Shown here: piece after piece, positions 8,708 through 17,696 of the stretch
How the letters are laid out: each line of letters starts with the position of its first letter
Numbering within the stretch: the first letter of the stretch is position 1
From: an uncultured Pelagibacteraceae bacterium
Lineage (GTDB): Bacteria; Pseudomonadota; Alphaproteobacteria; Pelagibacterales; Pelagibacteraceae
DNA: 64,000 nt
Direction: 5' to 3'
NCBI GenBank assembly: GCA_902598125.1
Contig: CACKAJ010000004.1
Location: forward strand, 62,001 to 126,000
Translations under genes and position numbers: made by a program
Notes under the pieces: generated by a model
Told to the model about the DNA's origin: nothing
What the model saw: only the letters and a program-made list of their open reading frames with translations
Database searches by the model: none

Positions 8708-9298
8708 ATGGCAAGAAAAGCAAAAATTAGTAGAAAAACAAAAGAAACCAGTATTTCTGTTTCCGTAAATTTAGACGGAAAAGGTAAATATAAAATTAAA
8801 ACTGGGATTGGCTTTCTTGATCATATGTTAGAACAACTTTCTAAGCATTCTTTGATTGATTTAGAGGTAAGCGCTAAAGGTGATACTCACATAGACTTAC
8901 ACCATACTACCGAAGATACAGGTATAGCAATTGGTGAAGCTATTAAAAAAGCAGCTGGCAACCGAAAAGGTATAAGAAGATATGCATCAACAATGATACC
9001 AATGGACGAAACTTTAAGTAGAGTTTCAATTGATGTATCTAACCGTCCTTATCTAATTTGGAAAGTAAATTTAAAAGTAGAAAAATTAGGTGAAATGGAT
9101 ACAGAACTTTTTAAAGAATGGTTCCAAGCTTTCTCGCAGTCTGCTGGTGTTACTTTACACGTAGAAAATATTTATGGTGAAAATAGTCACCACAAAATTG
9201 AGTCATGTTACAAAGGTTTAGCTAGATCGTTAAAAGACGCTCTGGAAGTTGATAAAAGAATTAAAAACTCAATACCTTCGACCAAAGGCTCTATTTAA
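8708..9298 (+). CDS. hisB: Imidazoleglycerol-phosphate dehydratase
   Basis: HisB dehydrates imidazole-glycerol phosphate to imidazole-acetol phosphate in histidine synthesis. This is the monofunctional dehydratase (196 residues) with no phosphatase domain. The metal-binding His clusters are visible in [13 protein letters not shown] and [11 protein letters not shown] near the N-terminus, and in [14 protein letters not shown] near the C-terminus. It is the first gene of hisB-H-A-F-E; the next gene begins within 6 bp. Confidence 0.97.
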   Translation: MARKAKISRKTKETSISVSVNLDGKGKYKIKTGIGFLDHMLEQLSKHSLIDLEVSAKGDTHIDLHHTTEDTGIAIGEAIKKAAGNRKGIRRYASTMIPMDETLSRVSIDVSNRPYLIWKVNLKVEKLGEMDTELFKEWFQAFSQSAGVTLHVENIYGENSHHKIESCYKGLARSLKDALEVDKRIKNSIPSTKGSI

Positions 9299-9303
9299 AT
9301 TTG

Positions 9304-9930
9304 ATGAACGTCACAATTGTTGACTACCAATCGGGCAATATAAGCTCAGTCATTAACTCTTTCACAGAGGTTGCCAAAGGTAAAGTCAATCTAGAGGTGA
9401 CATCAGATATAAAGAAAATTAAATCCACTGATAAAATAGTTTTACCTGGACAAGGTTCATTTAAAAGCTGTGTAGATTCTTTAAATAGTATTGATGGGTT
9501 AGTTGATACATTAAAAGATTTTGCTATCACAAAAAAAAAACCTTTATTAGGCATTTGTGTTGGTTTACAGATGTTTGCTAACGTTGGCTATGAGGAAGCA
9601 GAAACAAAAGGGTTAGGCTGGATTCCTGGTAAAGTTTCTAAAATAGATAATCGAAATGGAAAATTTAAACTCCCACATATTGGTTGGAACGAAATCGAAA
9701 TTCAAAAAGAAAGTAAAATATTTAAAGACATCAAAAATAAATCTCATATGTATTTTGTTCATAGCTATGAATTTATTCCTGAAGATAAATCAGTAATTTC
9801 ATCAACAACAGATTATTCATCTAAGATTGTTTGTTCTGTTGAAAGAGATAATTTATTTGGAACACAGTTTCACCCAGAGAAGAGTGATAAAATTGGTTTA
9901 AAAATAATTGATAACTTTTTAAAATTATAA
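9304..9930 (+). CDS. hisH: Imidazole glycerol phosphate synthase, glutaminase subunit
   Basis: HisH releases ammonia from glutamine and channels it to HisF. The class I glutamine amidotransferase triad is visible: nucleophile Cys in LLGICVGLQMF, His and Glu in TQFHPEKS, plus the VDYQSGNISSV N-terminus. The ATG at 9304 is preferred to a TTG at 9301 one codon earlier. Length is 208 residues. The final A of its stop codon is shared with the hisA ATG (TAATG), so coupling is likely. Confidence 0.96.
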   Translation: MNVTIVDYQSGNISSVINSFTEVAKGKVNLEVTSDIKKIKSTDKIVLPGQGSFKSCVDSLNSIDGLVDTLKDFAITKKKPLLGICVGLQMFANVGYEEAETKGLGWIPGKVSKIDNRNGKFKLPHIGWNEIEIQKESKIFKDIKNKSHMYFVHSYEFIPEDKSVISSTTDYSSKIVCSVERDNLFGTQFHPEKSDKIGLKIIDNFLKL

Positions 9931-10655
9931 TGAAAATATTCCCTGCTATAGATATTAAAGATAAAAAATGTGTAAGATTAATCAAAGGAGACTTTGAAAA
10001 TAAAACTGAATATGAAACTTCACCAATTGATCAAGCCGGTAAGTATAAAGATCATGGTTTTAAAAACTTACACATTGTTGATCTAGATGGAGCTTTAACG
10101 GGTGAAACAGTCAATTTAGATATTATAAAAAAAATAGTAAGTAAATACGACTTGAAGATTGAAATAGGAGGGGGTGTTAGATCTCTTGATAGCATTAAGC
10201 AATATATCGATGTAGGTGTTGAGAAAGTAATTTTAGGAAGTGGTGCTATAAAAAATAAAGAATTTTTGAAAGAGTCTTGCATAAAATTTAAAGGTCAAAT
10301 TGCTTTGGGATTAGATGCAAAAGATGGAAATCTTTCTGTGTCAGGCTGGAAAGAAAATCTAAATATTAAAACCATAGATTTTCTCAAAGAAGTAAAGAGT
10401 TATGGAGTAAGCAGAATTATCTACACAGATATAAATAGAGATGGAATGAAAACCAGCCCTAATTTAGATGAGACTGTTAAAATTGCAGAGCTTTCTAATT
10501 GCCCTGTTGTGATTTCAGGTGGTGTTTCTTCAATAAGTGATATTAAGAAAGCTAAAGAATTAAATAATAAAAACATTGAAGGTATTATTGTTGGTAAAGC
10601 TATTTACGATGGTGATATTAAGCTTGATGAGTTGGCAAAGGAGATTAATGCTTAA
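9930..10655 (+). CDS. hisA: ProFAR isomerase (phosphoribosylformimino-5-aminoimidazole carboxamide ribotide isomerase)
   Basis: HisA isomerises ProFAR to PRFAR. It is a (beta/alpha)8 barrel of 241 residues starting [18 protein letters not shown] with the catalytic Asp. The phosphate-binding motifs are IEIGGGVRS and VVISGGVSS, and YTDINRDGM carries the second catalytic Asp. It overlaps hisH by 1 bp and hisF by 8 bp. Confidence 0.97.
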   Translation: MKIFPAIDIKDKKCVRLIKGDFENKTEYETSPIDQAGKYKDHGFKNLHIVDLDGALTGETVNLDIIKKIVSKYDLKIEIGGGVRSLDSIKQYIDVGVEKVILGSGAIKNKEFLKESCIKFKGQIALGLDAKDGNLSVSGWKENLNIKTIDFLKEVKSYGVSRIIYTDINRDGMKTSPNLDETVKIAELSNCPVVISGGVSSISDIKKAKELNNKNIEGIIVGKAIYDGDIKLDELAKEINA

Positions 10656-11406
10656 AAAAAGAATTATACCTTGTCTTGATGTTAAGAATGGAAGAGTTGT
10701 TAAAGGTATTAACTTTGTTGAATTAAAAGATGCCGGAGATCCAGTTGAACAAGCTAAGATTTATAGCGATGGAGGTGCGGATGAGATTTGTTTCTTGGAT
10801 ATTACCGCATCGAATGAAAATAGAGAAACAATTATTGATATTGTAAGAAAAACTGCAAAAGAATGTTTTGTTCCTTTAACTGTCGGTGGTGGTGTTAGAA
10901 CTATTCAAAATATAACTGATTTATTATTAGCTGGTGCAGATAAAGTTTCTATTAATACAGCAGCGGTTAAAGATGTTAGTTTTGTTAAAGAGTCTTCAAA
11001 AAAATTTGGCTCACAGTGTATTGTTGTAGCTATCGATGCTAAAAAAGTTTCTGATAAAAAATGGGAAGTCTTTACTCATGGTGGTAGAAAAAAAACAGGT
11101 ATTGATGCTGTAGAATTCGCCAAACAAGTGGAAATAAATGGAGCAGGAGAAATCCTATTAACTTCTATGGATAGAGATGGAACAAAGTCTGGTTATGACG
11201 TTGAATTATTAAAAGTAATTACAGATAGCACTAATATTCCTGTTATTGCATCAGGTGGCGTTGGAACTTTAGATCATCTCTACGATGGAATAGTTAAAGG
11301 TGGAGCAAGTGCGGTTCTAGCAGCTTCTATTTTCCATTATGGTGAATATAAAATAAAAGAAGCTAAAGAATATTTGAATTCTAAGAATGTATCGGTAAGA
11401 TTATAA
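10648..11406 (+). CDS. hisF: Imidazole glycerol phosphate synthase, cyclase subunit
   Basis: HisF condenses ammonia from HisH with PRFAR to give IGP and AICAR. The barrel starts [19 protein letters not shown] (catalytic Asp in LDVKNG), with [20 protein letters not shown] (second catalytic Asp) and ASGGVGT phosphate loops. The start at 10648 is chosen because a strong Shine-Dalgarno AAAGGAG (10637-10643) precedes it and the protein then begins like the family. A longer upstream reading would lie wholly inside hisA. Length is 252 residues. Confidence 0.97.
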   Translation: MLKKRIIPCLDVKNGRVVKGINFVELKDAGDPVEQAKIYSDGGADEICFLDITASNENRETIIDIVRKTAKECFVPLTVGGGVRTIQNITDLLLAGADKVSINTAAVKDVSFVKESSKKFGSQCIVVAIDAKKVSDKKWEVFTHGGRKKTGIDAVEFAKQVEINGAGEILLTSMDRDGTKSGYDVELLKVITDSTNIPVIASGGVGTLDHLYDGIVKGGASAVLAASIFHYGEYKIKEAKEYLNSKNVSVRL

Positions 11407-11407
11407 A

Positions 11408-11680
11408 ATGTTTGAAAACCTAGAGCAATTAATGCAAACTATTAGAGAGAGAAAAAATTCTTCTCCTGATAAATCCTATACGAATAAACTCCTTAACGAT
11501 AAAAACTTAAGTGTTGTAAAAGTTAAAGAGGAAATAGGAGAATTAATCGAGGCTGTTGAACAAAACTCTAATAAAATACACGAGGCAGCAGATGTAATTT
11601 ATCATTTGATGGTTTATCTTGAGGCCAATAATATCAAGATTGAAGATGTTATGAGTGAACTAAAAAAAAGACAAAAATGA
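11408..11680 (+). CDS. hisE: Phosphoribosyl-ATP diphosphatase
   Basis: HisE hydrolyses PR-ATP to PR-AMP, the second step of histidine synthesis. It is a small MazG-like all-alpha protein; KVKEEIGELIEAV and HEAADVIYHLMVYL carry the metal-binding acidic residues. The 90-residue length is normal for stand-alone HisE. It lies one base after hisF and overlaps the HIT gene by 4 bp. HisI, the partner cyclohydrolase, is not fused and is not in the window. Confidence 0.93.
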   Translation: MFENLEQLMQTIRERKNSSPDKSYTNKLLNDKNLSVVKVKEEIGELIEAVEQNSNKIHEAADVIYHLMVYLEANNIKIEDVMSELKKRQK

Positions 11681-12033
11681 GTTACGATAAAAATAATATA
11701 TTTGCAAAAATTCTTAGAGGAGAAATTCCTTGCAAGAAAGTTTATGAAAACGATCATGTTTTAGCTTTTCATGACATTAATCCTCAAAAGAAAGTGCACG
11801 TATTAGTAATACCGAAAGGTGAATATGTGGATCTAGATGATTTCAATAATAAAGCCTCCGATAAAGAGATTGCCGAATTAAATAAAGCACTTACACATGT
11901 AGCAAACTTAATGGGCTCAAAAGATAAAGGTTATAGAGCTCTTACAAATATTGGAAGCGATGGAGGACAAGAAGTTCCTCATCTACATTTTCATATTTTT
12001 GCAGGTGAAAAGATAGGAAAGATGGTTAGTTAA
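11677..12033 (+). CDS. hinT: HIT-family (HinT-type) purine nucleoside phosphoramidase
   Basis: HIT proteins hydrolyse nucleoside phosphoramidates and related adenylates. The histidine triad VPHLHFHIF (His-x-His-x-His) is present at about residues 102-110. The N-terminus IFAKILRGEIPCKKVYEN and FHDINPQKKVHVLVIPK are classic HinT. Length is 118 residues. It is placed last in the his operon with ATGA coupling to hisE, a linkage seen in other alphaproteobacteria. A precise substrate cannot be given. Confidence 0.93.
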   Translation: MSYDKNNIFAKILRGEIPCKKVYENDHVLAFHDINPQKKVHVLVIPKGEYVDLDDFNNKASDKEIAELNKALTHVANLMGSKDKGYRALTNIGSDGGQEVPHLHFHIFAGEKIGKMVS

Positions 12034-12539
12034 TGGTCTCAAGAGTAAAAAGATATTTTTTAGAAATAAAAGATTTCTCAAATACTATCGATCTGAATCT
12101 TCCTGAAAATTATAAAATCATTTTAGACGATAAAAATGATTTTCAATTAAATAAATTTTTTTATAAACAAATAGGTCTAGATCATTACTGGAGAGATAGG
12201 CTTCTTTGGTCTGATAAAGAATGGATTAAGTATGTATCAAATATAAATTTAGAAACTCATGTTTTAAAAAACGGAGATGATCTCGTTGGTTATTATGAAC
12301 AAGAATACCATCCAGGTACTAACGAAGTAGAATTAATAAACATGGGAGTTTTAAAAGAATTTAGAGGTTTAAAACTAGGATCTACGCTTGTAAATCACGC
12401 TATTGCCAGCGCATCGAGAAAAAATCCTGGAAGAATGTGGGTTCATACTTGTAGTTTAGATCACAAACACGCTTTGCAAAATTATAAGTCAAAAGGTTTT
12501 GAAATATTTAAAGAAGAAGAAATCGATTTTGTAGCTTAA
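12033..12539 (+). CDS. GNAT-family N-acetyltransferase
   Basis: The product has 168 residues. The acetyl-CoA binding motif A is visible in INMGVLKEFRGLKLGSTLVNHAI, where RGLKLGS forms the pyrophosphate loop. It is followed by MWVHTCSLDHKHALQNYKSKGFEIF, the typical beta5/alpha4 region. The acceptor substrate is unknown. It overlaps hinT by 1 bp and converges on lolA with a 4-bp overlap. Its linkage to hinT and the his operon gives no clear functional clue. Confidence 0.8.
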   Translation: MVSRVKRYFLEIKDFSNTIDLNLPENYKIILDDKNDFQLNKFFYKQIGLDHYWRDRLLWSDKEWIKYVSNINLETHVLKNGDDLVGYYEQEYHPGTNEVELINMGVLKEFRGLKLGSTLVNHAIASASRKNPGRMWVHTCSLDHKHALQNYKSKGFEIFKEEEIDFVA

Positions 12540-13084
12540 TTCATTTCAGGGATTTTAAAAGTTCCTTTTTTAAATACATCATTTTTAGCAACAATGTTCA
12601 AAGAGAAATTTATATTGTTGTTATACTGGTCAATTATTTGCCAACCTTTTAAATCTAATGTTTTTCTGTCGAAGTAAACTGTCATCTCATTTTCATCTAT
12701 ATAAATTAATTTTATAACTTGATCAGATAATTTTAATTTTCCAGATTTTACAATTTCTAAAAGTTTATCCTTATACAAAATATTTAGGAATGGAGATTTT
12801 GAAATAGGATAATAGTAGGTTTTATTATATTTCTTCTGCGTTATCGCTAATCTTTTTTTATTTATTATTAACTCTTTTTTTTTATCATCAAAATAATCAC
12901 ATTTTAATTTACCAGGAAATTCTAGAAGACAACTCCCCTTTTCAGTTTTGTCATTCACCACTTGATCAAAGGTAAATTCTAATGAATTTAAATTATTTAA
13001 TTGAGTGACTATTTGATCTTTTTCATTAGCAGAAAGATTTACTGATAATAAAATAAATATTATTAAAATTTTATAGAACTTCAC
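12536..13084 (-). CDS. lolA: Outer-membrane lipoprotein carrier protein LolA
   Basis: LolA shuttles lipoproteins through the periplasm from LolCDE to the outer membrane. The product has a signal peptide (FYKILIIFILLSVNLSA, cleavage probably before NEKDQ), then LNSLEFTFDQVV and GSCLLEFPGKLKCDYF, which match the family's F.Q.........G....P..F.......D pattern. A GTG at 13084 is chosen as start because it gives a compact signal peptide; it overlaps the 3' end of ftsK by 14 bp. Length is 182 residues. Gene order ftsK-lolA is widely conserved. Confidence 0.85.
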   Translation of the reverse strand: MKFYKILIIFILLSVNLSANEKDQIVTQLNNLNSLEFTFDQVVNDKTEKGSCLLEFPGKLKCDYFDDKKKELIINKKRLAITQKKYNKTYYYPISKSPFLNILYKDKLLEIVKSGKLKLSDQVIKLIYIDENEMTVYFDRKTLDLKGWQIIDQYNNNINFSLNIVAKNDVFKKGTFKIPEMN

Positions 13085-15167
13085 GTTTACCAACATGATT
13101 TGCTTTACTGACAATACCTTTTTCTTCCATCATATCAATAATTCTAGCTGCTCTATTATAGCCAATTTGTAATTTTCTTTGTAAGAAACTCGTTGAAGCC
13201 TTTCCTTCTGATTTAATAATATCAACTGCTTGCGAATATAATTCGTCTTCATCTCCGTCCCCTTCTGTTGTAGAAGAAGTTTCACTACTTGTATGTGTAG
13301 TTATTTCATCCATATAATCCGGCTCACCTTGCGCTCTAATGGAGTTAACAATCTTTTCTATTTCATTTTCTGAAACAAATGGACCGTGAATTCTAACAAT
13401 TCTATTTGCTGATGACATGAATAACATATCACCTTTACCTAATAATTGCTCTGCGCCCTGCTCTCCTAATATAGTTCTACTATCTATTTTAGAGCTCACT
13501 TGAAAAGAAACTCTTGTTGGAAAGTTTGCTTTAATTGTACCAGTAATAACATCAACACTTGGTCTTTGCGTTGCCATGATGATATGTATTCCTGCAGCTC
13601 TTGCCATTTGTGATAATTTTTGAATATAGTTTTCTATTTCTTTGCCAGCAACAAGCATTAAATCTGACATTTCATCAACTACTACAACGATGTAAGGCAT
13701 CTTTAATTTATGTTTAGTATTGTAACCATCGATGTTTCTCACTCCAACTTTGCTCATAAGTTTGTATCTGCTATTCATTTCTTTCACCGTCCAAGCCAAA
13801 GCAGATGTTGCTTTCTTTGCATCAGTGATTACTGGAGTTAATAAATGAGGAATACCTTCGTAAGTAGATAGTTCTAACATCTTAGGATCGATTAAAATAA
13901 ATTTACAAAGATCAGGATTTAATTTGTAAAGTAATGAAACAATAATAGTATTAATACAAACTGATTTACCTGAGCCTGTAGTTCCAGCAATTAATAAGTG
14001 AGGCATTGAAGTAAGATCCCCAACGATAGGCATGCCAGATATACTTTTTCCAAGTGCTATAGGTAATTTTATATCTTTCTTTTGAAACTTTTCGTAAGAG
14101 ATAATTTCTCGAAGCGATACACTTTCTCTTGTATCATTTGGTATCTCGATACCTACAGTATTTTTGCCAGGAATAACTGAAACCCTTGCTGATGTTGAAC
14201 TAGTATTTCGTGCTAAATCTTCAGATAAATTAATTATCTTCGAAACTTTTACACCTGGTGCTGGTTCAAATTCATATAAACTAACAACTGGGCCATTATT
14301 AATAGCTTTAATTTTCCCATCAATACCAAAATCTAAAAGAATTTTTTCCATAAATTCACCATCAGGACGATTTTTATTTAATTCTGACGCACTAAGTTTT
14401 GTAGAACTTTTGTCTAAATAATCTATTGCTGGAAGTTTATATTTCGATCTTAAATTAGCTGTTGGTTTTTCTGACTGAGTTAAGTCACCAAAAGAAAATG
14501 ATTGCTGTGGTCTTTCAACGATTTCATTTTTCTCCTCTATAGGATCTGCTTCTAAATTTACATCGGGAATAGTATTTTCTTTTCTTCTAAATAATGAAGT
14601 AAGTATAGAAAAAGTCCCAGTAATTATTTTCTTTATATTTAAATCAGCTGAAAAAATAAAAAAGATTAAAGTAAGCAATAATAAACCATATGCAGAATAG
14701 GTGTTGTCAATATATGGAAACCATGTGCTTAAAAATTCATAACCAATCTTTCCAACAAAACCCGAGTTACCATTATCAATAAGCCAGAATGAATTATTAA
14801 AGGTAATATAGATAAAGATGGTACCTAAGACCAAATATGAAACTACTAAAAATAATTTTAAAACTATTCTTTTGATTTCTTTCTGAATTATCAAATTAAT
14901 ACCCCAAAATAAGAAATTGGCTAAAATTAAAAATGAAACTAGACCAAAACTCTGTAATAAAAAATCAGCAATACTACTGCCATAGATTCCAAAGAAATTT
15001 TTGATCTCAAATTCCCTATCACCATAGACAAACGACGGATCCTCAGGTGAATATGTCGTAAAAGCTATTGCTAGACCGATACTCGTTGAAATTAAGATTA
15101 ATCCTATAAATTCAAAGGTTCGTTTTTTTAAAAAATTTGTTAAACTATTTAAAAAGTTTGTATTCAT
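13071..15167 (-). CDS. ftsK: DNA translocase FtsK
   Basis: FtsK is a septum-anchored DNA pump that clears the chromosome terminus and activates XerCD. The 698-residue protein has four N-terminal transmembrane segments (to about residue 175), a short linker and the RecA-like motor with Walker A AGTTGSGKSVCIN and Walker B IVVVVDEMSDLML. The C-terminal winged-helix gamma domain reads KLQIGYNRAARIIDMMEEKG and would bind KOPS. The linker is short compared with E. coli FtsK, as is usual outside enterics. Confidence 0.97.
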   Translation of the reverse strand: MNTNFLNSLTNFLKKRTFEFIGLILISTSIGLAIAFTTYSPEDPSFVYGDREFEIKNFFGIYGSSIADFLLQSFGLVSFLILANFLFWGINLIIQKEIKRIVLKLFLVVSYLVLGTIFIYITFNNSFWLIDNGNSGFVGKIGYEFLSTWFPYIDNTYSAYGLLLLTLIFFIFSADLNIKKIITGTFSILTSLFRRKENTIPDVNLEADPIEEKNEIVERPQQSFSFGDLTQSEKPTANLRSKYKLPAIDYLDKSSTKLSASELNKNRPDGEFMEKILLDFGIDGKIKAINNGPVVSLYEFEPAPGVKVSKIINLSEDLARNTSSTSARVSVIPGKNTVGIEIPNDTRESVSLREIISYEKFQKKDIKLPIALGKSISGMPIVGDLTSMPHLLIAGTTGSGKSVCINTIIVSLLYKLNPDLCKFILIDPKMLELSTYEGIPHLLTPVITDAKKATSALAWTVKEMNSRYKLMSKVGVRNIDGYNTKHKLKMPYIVVVVDEMSDLMLVAGKEIENYIQKLSQMARAAGIHIIMATQRPSVDVITGTIKANFPTRVSFQVSSKIDSRTILGEQGAEQLLGKGDMLFMSSANRIVRIHGPFVSENEIEKIVNSIRAQGEPDYMDEITTHTSSETSSTTEGDGDEDELYSQAVDIIKSEGKASTSFLQRKLQIGYNRAARIIDMMEEKGIVSKANHVGKREVL

Positions 15168-15223
15168 ATCGAATCGTTTTACGTACTTTTTACCATTTTT
15201 ATGAAAGTGAGAAAAATTTTAAT

Positions 15224-16321
15224 ATGAAAAAACAGAGAATTTGTATAGTTGGAGACGGTCTTTCAGGTTTAATGACTGCTTTAGTTTTGAACAAATTAGT
15301 AGGCTTAGAAGTCCACTTAATATCAAGAAAAAACAAGCATTCTAAAGATAGACGAACTACAGCTATTTCTGCCTCTAATCATGATTTTTTTAATAAAGTC
15401 ATTAGTAAACTCGACAAAAAATTATTTTGGCCTTCAAAAAAGATCGATCTGTTTTACGAAACAAAAGATAAGACCATGAATTTCTTAAACTTTAATGAAG
15501 ATAACAAAAATCTTATGTACGTTTTTGAGAATGACAAAGTCAAAGAAATTTTAATTAAAGAAATTAAAAAGAATAAAATCAAAACTCTTCAAAAAAATAT
15601 AAATGAGTTAAAAGACTTAGATAGTTATGATATGAAAATATTATGCCTAGGCAGATCCTCAAAAATCTACCAAAGTATAGTTGATAAAAGATCATTAAAT
15701 AAAGATTATAAAGAAATTGCAATAACAGGTTACGTTAAACACAATTTAAAAAATTTGAATACTGCCCAATATTTTTTAAAGGAAGGTCCCTTGGCTATAC
15801 TCCCCTTTTCAAAAAATTATTTTTCTTTTGTTTGGAGTGTAGATAAAGAGTTTTTTAAAAAAGATATTAATTCACTCGTTAAAACAAAAATTTGTGAAGT
15901 TCTAAAAACAAAAAAAATACAGATATCTAATCAACAATCATATCCATTGATGCTTAATTTAAAACGAACCTATTATAAAAATGATATTCTTATCTTAGGT
16001 GAAGGATTGCACACAGTTCATCCTGTAGCTGGTCAAGGCTTTAACCTTGTATTAAGAGATATTAATAAATTACAAAAGATTTTTAAATATTATACAGAAT
16101 TAGGCATATCTTTAAAAAGCACCCCTGCTCTTGAAGAATTTACAAATAATAGAAAATCTGAGAATATTATTACCGGTATAGGGATAGATCTAACTCATAA
16201 TTTCTTTAAACAAAATAAATTACTTGATCCATTTAAAGAAACAATTTTGAAAAATATTTCAAAAAATAATACTCTTAAAAGAATAAGCAAATTTATTTCT
16301 AATCAAGGTTTATCAATTTAA
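15224..16321 (+). CDS. UbiH/UbiF-type FAD-dependent monooxygenase (ubiquinone biosynthesis)
   Basis: The protein is a 365-residue flavoprotein hydroxylase of the kind that modifies the ubiquinone ring. The FAD dinucleotide-binding motif ICIVGDGLSGLMTALVL lies at the N-terminus. The C-terminal GEGLHTVHPVAGQGFNL matches the second FAD/ribityl-binding motif of UbiH/UbiF/UbiL/VisC proteins. The ATG at 15224 is chosen because upstream codons are unlike the family. Sequence between the motifs is diverged, so which ring position is hydroxylated cannot be stated. It is divergent from ftsK and 4 bp upstream of mnmE. Confidence 0.8.
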   Translation: MKKQRICIVGDGLSGLMTALVLNKLVGLEVHLISRKNKHSKDRRTTAISASNHDFFNKVISKLDKKLFWPSKKIDLFYETKDKTMNFLNFNEDNKNLMYVFENDKVKEILIKEIKKNKIKTLQKNINELKDLDSYDMKILCLGRSSKIYQSIVDKRSLNKDYKEIAITGYVKHNLKNLNTAQYFLKEGPLAILPFSKNYFSFVWSVDKEFFKKDINSLVKTKICEVLKTKKIQISNQQSYPLMLNLKRTYYKNDILILGEGLHTVHPVAGQGFNLVLRDINKLQKIFKYYTELGISLKSTPALEEFTNNRKSENIITGIGIDLTHNFFKQNKLLDPFKETILKNISKNNTLKRISKFISNQGLSI

Positions 16322-16325
16322 TTCA

Positions 16326-17654
16326 ATGAACATTTATGCTCTTTCATCAGGCAGAGGTCCGTCAGGAATAGCCATTGTAAGAATATCTGGTAAAGATACT
16401 CTTAAAGTTTGCAAGAACTTAACAAAACTTAAAGAAATCAAATCTAATGAAGTAAATTATTGCCAATTCTATGATCCCAAAAACAATAATATAATAGACC
16501 CAGAAGCTCTATTATTGTGGTTTCCCGGGCCTAATAGCTATACTGGCGATGATTTAGCAGAATTTCAGGTCCATGGAAGTAATGCTGTTATTAATGCTTT
16601 ACTTAAAGCACTATCAGAACAAGATAATTGTAGATTAGCTGAACCTGGCGAGTTTACAAAGGTAGCTTTTCAAAACGATAAAATTGATCTTCTAAAAGCT
16701 GAAAGCATTGGTGATTTAATCCATGCAGAAACAGAACTGCAAAGAGATCAAGCTGTTAAATTAGTTCAAGGAAATGCCACTAATTATTACAATGATTTAA
16801 GGGAAAAATTAATTAAATCTCTATCTTACATTGAAGCTAAAATAGATTTTGCTGAGGATGATTTACCAGAAAAAGTATTAAAAGAAGTACAAAACTCTAT
16901 TAAAGAAATCCATAAAGATATTCTTAAAATAATCGAGGACAATAAAATAGGAGAAAAAATTAGAGATGGATTTAGAGTCTCTATAACAGGCGAAGTGAAC
17001 GCAGGAAAATCTTCTCTTTTAAATTTGATAGCAAAAAGAGATGTCGCTATTGTTTCAGACGAAGCGGGTACCACAAGAGATGTGATCGAGTCATATTTAA
17101 ATATAGATGGTTATCCTGTAATTTTAGCTGACACGGCTGGTATAAGGGATGCAAAAAATGAAGTTGAGAAAAAAGGTATATCTTTAGCTCTTGGTAAATC
17201 AAAAGAAGCAGACCTAAATATTGTTGTTATAGATAATTCTTCAAAAAGCATAAATAATGAAATTAAAAAAATAATCAATAAAGACACGATTGTTTTACTA
17301 AATAAGTCAGACGTACAAAATAAACAAAATCATAAATTTGACGCAGATACGGTGTTAGCATCAGTTAAAGAAAATAAAAACATCGATAGTTTGATTAAAA
17401 AGATTAAAGAAAAATTAAGTAAAAAATTCACGTCTAATAATACTGTCCTAATTACTAGAGAAAGACATAGAATTAAACTTAATCAATGTTTAAAAGAAAT
17501 AGATAACTTTCTTAAAAAAGATCAAAATAAAGATTTAGAATTAGCTGCTGAAGATCTAAGAATGGCTACGAGGCATCTTGGAAGCATCGTCGGCAAGGTT
17601 GATGTTGAGGAAATTCTTGGATCTATATTTAAAGACTTTTGCATAGGTAAATAA
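16326..17654 (+). CDS. mnmE: tRNA modification GTPase MnmE
   Basis: MnmE with MnmG installs the carboxymethylaminomethyl group on U34 of certain tRNAs. The N-terminal folate-binding domain contains ALSSGRGPSGIAIVRISG. The G domain has the P-loop TGEVNAGKSSLLN, DTAGIRD and NKSD motifs. The C-terminal FCIGK carries the invariant cysteine. Length is 442 residues. mnmG follows after 42 bp, so the two complex partners are adjacent, and rsmG-parA-parB continue the origin-proximal cluster. Confidence 0.97.
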   Translation: MNIYALSSGRGPSGIAIVRISGKDTLKVCKNLTKLKEIKSNEVNYCQFYDPKNNNIIDPEALLLWFPGPNSYTGDDLAEFQVHGSNAVINALLKALSEQDNCRLAEPGEFTKVAFQNDKIDLLKAESIGDLIHAETELQRDQAVKLVQGNATNYYNDLREKLIKSLSYIEAKIDFAEDDLPEKVLKEVQNSIKEIHKDILKIIEDNKIGEKIRDGFRVSITGEVNAGKSSLLNLIAKRDVAIVSDEAGTTRDVIESYLNIDGYPVILADTAGIRDAKNEVEKKGISLALGKSKEADLNIVVIDNSSKSINNEIKKIINKDTIVLLNKSDVQNKQNHKFDADTVLASVKENKNIDSLIKKIKEKLSKKFTSNNTVLITRERHRIKLNQCLKEIDNFLKKDQNKDLELAAEDLRMATRHLGSIVGKVDVEEILGSIFKDFCIGK

Positions 17655-17696
17655 AATACCTCTTGTATTCTTAATATACCTCGTTACATTCATCAT